Shown here: in pieces, positions 1 to 5,010 of the stretch
How the letters are laid out: each line of letters begins with the position of its first letter
Position numbering within the stretch: position 1 is the stretch's first letter
NCBI GenBank assembly: GCA_016302225.1
Contig: JAEDOB010000174.1
Span: 1 to 5,010 of the forward strand
Reading direction: 5' to 3'
Source of the DNA: Oscillospiraceae bacterium
Lineage (GTDB): Bacteria; Bacillota; Clostridia; Oscillospirales; Ruminococcaceae
Length of the DNA stretch: 5,010 nt
The notes under the pieces: generated by a model
The model's database searches: none
What the model saw: only the letters and a program-made list of their open reading frames with translations
What the model was told of the DNA's origin: nothing
Position numbers and translations under genes: made by a program

Positions 1-70
1 GAGCTTGACGACGAGTGACGAAATTATAGCTGCCGTATCTGTCTATAGGTTGGTGAGGAATTAGTATTAT
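1..70 (-). CDS. Possible 5' fragment of a downstream gene, start codon atypical or lost
   Basis: After the perfect Shine-Dalgarno at 85-79, the minus frame beginning with ATA at 70 stays open to the window edge. It reads IILIPHQPIDRYGSYNF and continues VTRRQA. An upstream in-frame stop (TAG at 97-95) limits the start to this region. I do not recognise the protein. If real, it lies 38 bases downstream of the kinase and would share its transcript. Being open for only about 23 codons is weak evidence. An opposite-strand frame (2-63, plus) is also open over the same bases. The call rests mainly on the Shine-Dalgarno and its spacing. ATA initiation is very rare, so a mutated start, a sequencing error or a chance Shine-Dalgarno are real alternatives. 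Confidence 0.22.
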   Translation of the reverse strand, partial: MILIPHQPIDRYGSYNFVTRRQA

Positions 71-78
71 GGAAAATG

Positions 79-85
79 TCCTCCT
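79..85 (-). promoter_or_regulatory. Perfect Shine-Dalgarno downstream of the kinase, without a normal start codon
   Basis: The minus strand reads AGGAGGA (within AAAGGAGGA) 23 bases after the kinase TAA. A seven-base perfect anti-16S match is unlikely by chance in so short a gap, and it implies a following co-transcribed gene. However, no ATG, GTG or TTG occurs between it and the window edge on the minus strand. The triplet at ideal spacing (8 bases) is ATA at 70-68. Confidence 0.5.
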
Positions 86-108
86 TTCTCGATGCTATAC
101 GCAAGGAT

Positions 109-3100
109 TTATTTGAGTTTTTCTGAAACAAAGCTTTCAATAAGCTCCGCCGCTGTGATGTAATCAAAATCGTCAACAAGCTGCTGCACCTTTGAGAGCA
201 TTTCTCCTGCCCGTTCGGAAAGTCCGTCGGCAGTGGTGCAGCCTCTCATCTTCTCTATGCAGTCAATTGCTTCCGTCATTTCGTAGTTGTTCACATTTTC
301 AAGGAGCCTGCCCAGCATGGCAGTATATTCTTCTGCGGTTACTTCCTCAAGCACCGTCCTTTCTTTACGGTATATCATCTTCTCCGCAGCGTCAAGAACC
401 GTTTCAAGCAGCTCTGTAAACCTGTCGAAGGATTCCGCAACAGCTTCCGCATCTTCCGCCTTTGCAGCAAATTCATGTACCTCAGCAAGCTCGGAAAGCC
501 CCCGGGCGCCTATGTTGAGGGATGTGCTTTTCAAAGTGTGTGCAATTACCGCATAATTCTTCCAGTCTGCCTTATCAAAGTATTCCTTGAGCTGCCTGCG
601 GTACTTTTTTCCCTCTTCGCAGTAGCTTTCAATTATCTCGCTGTAAAGCCCCTCATCATTGCCGCAGTACTTCATTCCCACCCTACGATCAATGTACGGA
701 TCATACTCATTGGGAGCAGTTTCATTCAAGGCAGTCTCCGCATTCGCAGGAGCATCGGGAACAGGCTCGCCCTCGCAAACCATGCTTTCGGGAATATATG
801 TAAGCAATACCCGCTCCAAAGCAGCTATATCCACAGGCTTGCTGAGATAATCGTCAAAGCCCTCGTCAATGTATCTCTGCTTTGCTCCTGCCACCGCATT
901 TGCCGTAAGCACCACTATCGAGCTTTCCCTGTTGGGATTATCCTCATCGCCTCGTATCGCGTGCATTGTTTCTATACCGTCGGGCGAAGGCATCATATGG
1001 TCCATAATAATAAGGTCGTACTTGTTTTTTCTGCAAAGCTCCATACATTCATTACCGCCAGTTGCAATATCGGGAGCAATGCCGTATCTTTTCAGCAGAC
1101 CGCCGAGAACGCTTAAATTCATGCGGTTGTCGTCCACCGCAAGGATACGCGCATCGGGAATTGTAAAGCACCTTGCTGCTGTATCGTGCTTAATGCGGGA
1201 GTCACAGCTGAACGATTCTATAATGCTGTTTCCGGATATCTTCTGGGGAAGCTTTACCGTAAATACAGACCCCGAGCCTACAATGCTCTTTACCGTAACA
1301 GTACCGTTCATCATTTCCACCAGAGCCTTTGTGATCGATAGTCCAAGACCCGTACCTCCAACGGTGCGGTTCTTGTTGTGTCTTAGTCTGTCAAAGCTGT
1401 CGAAAAGCTTTTCCTTATCCTCCTCAGATATGCCCGAGCCTGTATCGGAAAGGGTTATGATAAGGCTAAAATCACTGCCGGCATTGATTTCGCCGCCGGC
1501 AAAAAATGTTATCTGCCCGTTATCCGTAAACTTTACTGCGTTGGATATGAGATTGTCAATTATCTGCTTTACTCTGTGGGAATCGCCCTCCAGCTGTGCC
1601 GGAAGATTGTCGTCGACAACGATAACCGTCTCGATTCCCTTTTTGCCTGCCGCATAATTAAGGGCAGCTATCTCCTCATTCAAAAGTCTGTCAAGGTCAT
1701 AGCTCTCGCTGACAAGCTCCAGCTTGCCCGACTCTATTGCGGAAAAATCCAGTACATCGTTTATCAGCGTCAAAAGGCTGTTGCTTGCTGTCTTTATATT
1801 TTCGGAGCATTCCGTTATCCTGTCCCCCGGGTTATCCTGCAAAATTATCTCGTTCATACCGAGAATAGTATTTACAGGTGTTCTGAACTCATGGGACATA
1901 TTTGCAAGGAACTCGCTTTTTGCCTGATATTTAAGAAGGGCTATCTCGTTTTCGTGCTTTATCATCATGCTTGTTGTAACGATGACCCACACTATTGCAG
2001 AGCCTATCCAAACTATTGCTATAATAAGATATGACCTATACCTGTCGTTTTCCCAAGCATGAGCTTCCTTTACGAGGCAGTAGCATTTTTCCTGCAAAAC
2101 AGCAGATTCGTCATCGCTCATTATCTGTATGCAGACGGTGTATGTGCCGTGTTCAAGATTGGAGATCTGAATTGATTCAAGCTCCCTGTGAGTAATAACG
2201 GGAGGATTGTCGTTAAGCTCCTTGATAAAAAATCTGAGCTTGACATTTGACGCAAGGTAGTTTCTCACGGAAGCTTCAAGAGTAATAAGCTTGGTATCCG
2301 CAGGAATAACAATAACATCATCTTTTATTTCCGCCTTGTTTTTATCGCAGCTTACCGCCGAAAGTCCGAATTTATATTCAGATTCATTACGTTTTTGGTA
2401 ATCGGGCTTGAAATAATTTACGCCTCGGTTAGTGCCGAAATATAACATTCCGTCTTCGTCGAGGTAATTCCACGAGTTTGCTACAAGACCGTCGGAAAGA
2501 CCGTCGTAGTAATTATACAGCTTGTAGCTTATATCGTTTCCGCTCAAAAGCTCTTCAATATCGGTAATGTAAATTCCTGCGCTTGAAATCACACAAAGCT
2601 TTTCGTCCATTACGACTGCGTCATAGTTGTTGTAGTAAGGAAACTTTTTCAGCGAAGTTACTGTGCCGTCCTTCATATAGCCGAGGGAGTTGCTCATAAC
2701 AAGGAAAAAACCGCCGCCGTAAGGGGTCATTTTCATAACGATCTGTGAGGGCATACCCTCCGTCTCGCCGATATGGCCAATGATCCTGCCGTCCCTGATA
2801 ATGTATATTCCTGCGCCGTCGCTTCCTGCGTAGAGATTGCCGCCGCTGTCCGTGGCAAGGCAGAGTATCTGCGAATTTTCAAGACCGTCAGCCTGTCTTA
2901 TCGTTCCCGTGACCGTATCGTCCTTGATAAAGTTCAGACCGCTGTTCGTGCCTGCTGCGACCGTTCCGTCAGGAAGCTCGATAATGCATCTGAATCTGTC
3001 GGAGGTCGTCCCGTTTTCTTTTTCGGTAAACGTCTTTATCGTTCCGTCAGCTTCATACCTCACAAGACCATAATCGCTGTATGTGCATATCCACAAACGG

Positions 3101-4812
3101 TTTTGAGAATCCGCTTTGACGCAGCGAATTCTTGCGCCCTCAAGCATTTCCGTAAGGGCGTTTGATTTTGTCGCCCTGCTTTTTTTATCGATTATCACAA
3201 GACCGCTGTCTGTTCCGCAGTAAAAATCTCCGTTATAAAGGCAGACAGAGTTTGTAACTGTACTTGCTGCACCCGATTCCTCGAAAAGATCACCGAAGGT
3301 ATTATCCGAAAGCTTCATTATACCGTATCGGGAGGAAGCAAACCAGATATTGCCCTGATAATCCTCCAACACGCTTTCTATGCCGCTGTCAAATCCATCG
3401 TAGAAAAGCTCCTTCATAGTGCCGTTTTGCAGATAGCCGATACCGTTGCCGCAGCAAAGCCACAGCCTGCCCCGGCTGTCGATTTTCATGCATTGAACGC
3501 CGGAAAGGGCCTCCAAAATTCTTTTTTCGGTAATTGTCACACCGCTTTGCGAAACGCTGAGCTTTTCTATGTATGATGAGGAAGTTCCTGCCATGATCCC
3601 GTCGGATACCGATCCCACGCAGGTATAATACACGCCCTCGGTCTCTGAGGTGTACTCGGTAACAACGCTGTCGTTTTCGATAACAAAAAGCTTGCCCGAA
3701 TTATTAACGCACACCAGCTTGCCGCCATAATAAACCATTGAGATGATGTATGTAACGTCTGCGTCAATGACGCTTACGCTGTTGTCTGAAAGTACCTTGC
3801 AGATACGGTCGGTCGTGCCGATATAAACTGTTCCGTCATCGGCTTCTGCAAAGCAGCGCACCGAGTTTGCGGCAAGACCGCTTTTTATGTTGTAAAACGA
3901 AAAGCTTCCGTTTTCGTAAAGCGCCACGCCGCTGTCGTTAGTGCCGATCCACAAGCGTCCCCTGCTGTCGGTAAACATAGCCGTAACGCTTGTTATACCG
4001 CCTTCTGTTATGAACTCAAAGCTTTTGCCGTTAAAGCGGGTAAGACCTGCGTATCCGCCTATCCAGATGTAGCCGTCCTCCGTCTGGGCAATTTCGTTTG
4101 CTTCCGAGGAGCAAAGCCCGTTTTTGTTGTTGTATACGGTGCTGATGTATTTATCGCTGTTGCTTTCTGCCGAAACATCAAAGGGACAAATGAAAAGCGT
4201 TCCGCCTGCAATTGCCAGCGCCAACACTGCGGCGGATACCTTTGAAGCACGCATTTTTTTACCGCAGGTGATCTTGACCATAATCTTTATTGCCGCATAA
4301 GCAATGGCAGCTGTGACCATTTTATCAATTATGTCCACAATAAGCTCATCGCCTATCGAGCAAATTACCCGTGGCATACCGTACCACTCAAGCATACTGA
4401 AAAAAATGTCTCCCCACTCATTTCCACTTTTTCCCTCGGAAAATATCATGTTTATGGGAACGGAAACAATAATGGATATAACACCTGTCCAGAAGCCCAC
4501 AAGCATAGCCTTTGTGAAGCTTTCAAATTTTCGCTTTTTCATACACAACGCAAGGAAAATGCCTATTGCCGAACTTGACAGCATATAGGGCAGCGCCTCA
4601 ATTTTAAATATACCGTAAATCAGATTGTTGCACACCCCTGCAATAACAGCTCCGCCTATACCGAAAAAGTAAGCGGCGGCAAAAGTGCCTATCGTATCCA
4701 GCCACAACGGCAGCACAAGTGACTCGGCAAGGAATTTTCCGCCAAAATTGAGCGCGATACATATTACCATTATAAGAAATCTTTTTCCGAAGGAAAGGTT
4801 ACGGCTGTTCAT
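109..4812 (-). CDS. Hybrid sensor histidine kinase: ECF-S-like membrane domain, double beta-propeller, HisKA-HATPase, receiver, Hpt
   Basis: Complete 1567-residue membrane-bound phosphorelay kinase. Seen in the sequence: about six hydrophobic helices in residues 11-180 with an LDTIGT motif (38-43) and a late IIDKMVT motif, as in ECF-transporter S components; a signal-peptide-like stretch at 187-217; fourteen propeller blades from about 241 to 804, the clearest being DSRGRLWIGT (282-291), DYQGNIWFAS (484-493) and DGMLYFGT (787-794); a probable Y_Y_Y domain at about 810-915; a transmembrane helix at 928-950; HisKA with H974 in SHEFRTP; HATPase_c with N1091, D1123 in DTGSGI and GGTGLGL at 1152-1158; a receiver with D1227-D1228, phosphoacceptor D1271, T1303 and K1325; Hpt with H1425 in HTLKS; and a helical C-terminus from about 1485. 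The expected flow is H974 to D1271 to H1425 and then to an external response regulator, because no DNA-binding domain is present. The propellers should lie outside the membrane and the kinase inside. The ATG has a GGGAG site 10 bases upstream, and the stop is TAA. The ligand is unknown. Propeller kinases of this type often sense glycans in Bacteroidetes, but that cannot be assumed here. Confidence 0.96.
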   Translation of the reverse strand: MNSRNLSFGKRFLIMVICIALNFGGKFLAESLVLPLWLDTIGTFAAAYFFGIGGAVIAGVCNNLIYGIFKIEALPYMLSSSAIGIFLALCMKKRKFESFTKAMLVGFWTGVISIIVSVPINMIFSEGKSGNEWGDIFFSMLEWYGMPRVICSIGDELIVDIIDKMVTAAIAYAAIKIMVKITCGKKMRASKVSAAVLALAIAGGTLFICPFDVSAESNSDKYISTVYNNKNGLCSSEANEIAQTEDGYIWIGGYAGLTRFNGKSFEFITEGGITSVTAMFTDSRGRLWIGTNDSGVALYENGSFSFYNIKSGLAANSVRCFAEADDGTVYIGTTDRICKVLSDNSVSVIDADVTYIISMVYYGGKLVCVNNSGKLFVIENDSVVTEYTSETEGVYYTCVGSVSDGIMAGTSSSYIEKLSVSQSGVTITEKRILEALSGVQCMKIDSRGRLWLCCGNGIGYLQNGTMKELFYDGFDSGIESVLEDYQGNIWFASSRYGIMKLSDNTFGDLFEESGAASTVTNSVCLYNGDFYCGTDSGLVIIDKKSRATKSNALTEMLEGARIRCVKADSQNRLWICTYSDYGLVRYEADGTIKTFTEKENGTTSDRFRCIIELPDGTVAAGTNSGLNFIKDDTVTGTIRQADGLENSQILCLATDSGGNLYAGSDGAGIYIIRDGRIIGHIGETEGMPSQIVMKMTPYGGGFFLVMSNSLGYMKDGTVTSLKKFPYYNNYDAVVMDEKLCVISSAGIYITDIEELLSGNDISYKLYNYYDGLSDGLVANSWNYLDEDGMLYFGTNRGVNYFKPDYQKRNESEYKFGLSAVSCDKNKAEIKDDVIVIPADTKLITLEASVRNYLASNVKLRFFIKELNDNPPVITHRELESIQISNLEHGTYTVCIQIMSDDESAVLQEKCYCLVKEAHAWENDRYRSYLIIAIVWIGSAIVWVIVTTSMMIKHENEIALLKYQAKSEFLANMSHEFRTPVNTILGMNEIILQDNPGDRITECSENIKTASNSLLTLINDVLDFSAIESGKLELVSESYDLDRLLNEEIAALNYAAGKKGIETVIVVDDNLPAQLEGDSHRVKQIIDNLISNAVKFTDNGQITFFAGGEINAGSDFSLIITLSDTGSGISEEDKEKLFDSFDRLRHNKNRTVGGTGLGLSITKALVEMMNGTVTVKSIVGSGSVFTVKLPQKISGNSIIESFSCDSRIKHDTAARCFTIPDARILAVDDNRMNLSVLGGLLKRYGIAPDIATGGNECMELCRKNKYDLIIMDHMMPSPDGIETMHAIRGDEDNPNRESSIVVLTANAVAGAKQRYIDEGFDDYLSKPVDIAALERVLLTYIPESMVCEGEPVPDAPANAETALNETAPNEYDPYIDRRVGMKYCGNDEGLYSEIIESYCEEGKKYRRQLKEYFDKADWKNYAVIAHTLKSTSLNIGARGLSELAEVHEFAAKAEDAEAVAESFDRFTELLETVLDAAEKMIYRKERTVLEEVTAEEYTAMLGRLLENVNNYEMTEAIDCIEKMRGCTTADGLSERAGEMLSKVQQLVDDFDYITAAELIESFVSEKLK

Positions 4813-4822
4813 ATTTCAACAT

Positions 4823-4827
4823 CTCCC
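4823..4827 (-). promoter_or_regulatory. Ribosome binding site of the hybrid kinase
   Basis: The minus strand reads GGGAG followed by a 10-base spacer and then the ATG at 4812. This is the best Shine-Dalgarno match near the start and supports initiating at 4812. A second ATG at 4837-4835 is in another frame and lies upstream of this site, so it cannot be the kinase start. Confidence 0.75.
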
Positions 4828-4889
4828 GCTGCTTCATTATTACTCGGTTATATGCTCATCAAAATGTTTTTTCACTTATCCACTCTACC

Positions 4890-4918
4890 ATTTTAGCACA
4901 CACTCAAATAAAATTCAA
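4890..4918 (-). promoter_or_regulatory. Sigma-A-type promoter for the hybrid kinase
   Basis: On the minus strand a -35 box TTGAAT (4918-4913) is separated by exactly 17 bases from a -10 box TAAAAT (4895-4890). The -10 box is preceded by TGC, an extended TGn element. The -10 box matches consensus at five of six positions and the -35 box at four of six. The transcript should start near 4883, giving a 5' leader of about 70 bases before the kinase ATG. The site sits between the upstream terminator and the gene, where a promoter is expected. No clear operator palindrome is visible. An AT-rich imperfect direct repeat (TCAAATAAAA and TCAACATAAAA on the plus strand, 4904-4925) overlaps the -35 box, but it may simply reflect base composition. 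Confidence 0.7.
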
Positions 4919-4953
4919 CATAAAATGCAAAAAAGTTGCCTATTTACACCATT

Positions 4954-4977
4954 TTTTTGGTTTTTCATAACCAAAAA
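4954..4977. repeat. 9-bp inverted repeat next to the terminator
   Basis: TTTTTGGTT at 4954-4962 is the exact reverse complement of AACCAAAAA at 4969-4977, with a 6-base loop. The right arm is the T-tract of the neighbouring terminator plus GG and TT, so on the minus transcript this hairpin and the free U-tract exclude each other. The stem is AT-rich and weak. It could be a 3'-end protective hairpin, a protein-binding site just upstream of the kinase promoter, or a by-product of the A/T runs. Confidence 0.45.
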
Positions 4978-5006
4978 CAGCCCCCGTTTCCGAACACGGG
5001 GGCTGT
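4973..5006 (-). terminator. Rho-independent terminator of the gene upstream of the kinase
   Basis: An 11-bp perfect stem pairs 4977-4987 with 4996-5006, around an 8-base loop (4988-4995). The stem contains a run of five G-C pairs (CCCCCG with CGGGGG). On the minus strand the stem runs directly into TTTTTGG, the expected U-tract. On the plus strand the bases after the stem are CCAA, so it is oriented for minus-strand transcription. It therefore ends a transcript coming from beyond 5010 and insulates the kinase promoter. Confidence 0.88.
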
Positions 5007-5010
5007 CCAA

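Noticed and set aside
5..46. TTGACG at 5-10 on the plus strand as a possible -35 box
   Set aside because: No acceptable -10 hexamer lies 16-18 bases downstream.
2..63. Plus-strand open frame from the window edge ending in TAG at 61-63 (C-terminus ...SDEIIAAVSVYRLVRN)
   Set aside because: Twenty open codons are expected by chance, the product is not recognised, and it overlaps a minus-strand frame with a better translation signal. It is kept only as an alternative in the breakpoint finding.
69..116. 15-codon plus-strand ORF with a GGTGAGGA motif 9 bases upstream of its ATG
   Set aside because: Too short to support as a gene, and its last three bases fall inside the kinase coding end. No promoter or conservation can be shown.
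475..1116. 213-codon plus-strand open frame opposite receiver and Hpt
   Set aside because: Antisense shadow of a clearly real gene, with no domain, promoter or Shine-Dalgarno that stands out.
869..1657. 262-codon open frame on the plus strand opposite the HATPase/receiver region
   Set aside because: It lies wholly antisense to an intact, motif-rich kinase, has no recognisable domain or convincing ribosome binding site, and is expected as a shadow of the coding strand.
1576..2034. 152-codon plus-strand open frame, cysteine- and tyrosine-rich
   Set aside because: Opposite the HisKA and transmembrane region of the kinase. Its unusual composition is explained by reading the complement of that coding sequence.
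4799..4837. 12-codon minus-strand upstream ORF (MKQREMLKYEQP) overlapping the kinase start in another frame
   Set aside because: It has no good ribosome binding site of its own and contains the kinase Shine-Dalgarno within it. Probably chance, although a translational-coupling role is conceivable.
1..5010. CRISPR array, tRNA/rRNA, insertion sequence or riboswitch
   Set aside because: No repeat-spacer pattern, no cloverleaf or rRNA motif, no transposase or terminal repeats. The roughly 70-base kinase leader is too short and lacks structure for a known riboswitch.

Overview
The window is almost entirely one very large gene on the minus strand. It encodes a 1567-residue membrane-bound hybrid sensor histidine kinase of the two-component-regulator-propeller type. 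The base composition (mid-40s percent GC by eye), the strong AGGAGG-type Shine-Dalgarno sites, the sigma-A-like promoter with a TGn extension and the protein style suggest a Clostridia-type Firmicute, possibly a gut or rumen Ruminococcus/Oscillospiraceae-like organism. That placement is inference from style; no marker gene is present.

Layout in plus coordinates. Positions 1-108 are a short edge region downstream of the kinase. It contains a perfect minus-strand Shine-Dalgarno (79-85) followed by an open frame that has no ATG, GTG or TTG start. Positions 109-4812 (minus) are the kinase. Positions 4813-4830 hold its ribosome binding site, and 4890-4918 a good promoter reading into it. Positions 4973-5006 are a strong rho-independent terminator, also on the minus strand, that closes the transcription unit of a gene lying beyond 5010. 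The kinase therefore begins its own transcript and may be co-transcribed with a gene to the left of the window.

The kinase has, in order: a six-helix N-terminal membrane domain resembling the substrate-binding S component of ECF vitamin transporters; a segment that looks like a complete signal peptide embedded at residues 187-217; fourteen propeller blades (two seven-bladed beta-propellers); a Y_Y_Y domain; one transmembrane helix; HisKA and HATPase_c; a receiver; an Hpt domain; and an extra helical C-terminal domain. All phosphorelay residues are intact (H974, D1271, H1425). There is no DNA-binding domain, so the signal must leave through Hpt to a separate response regulator not in this window.

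The most interesting point is the architecture. A standard propeller hybrid kinase, complete with its own signal peptide, appears to have been joined behind an ECF-S-like membrane domain, giving a candidate sensor with both an intramembrane and an extracytoplasmic input.
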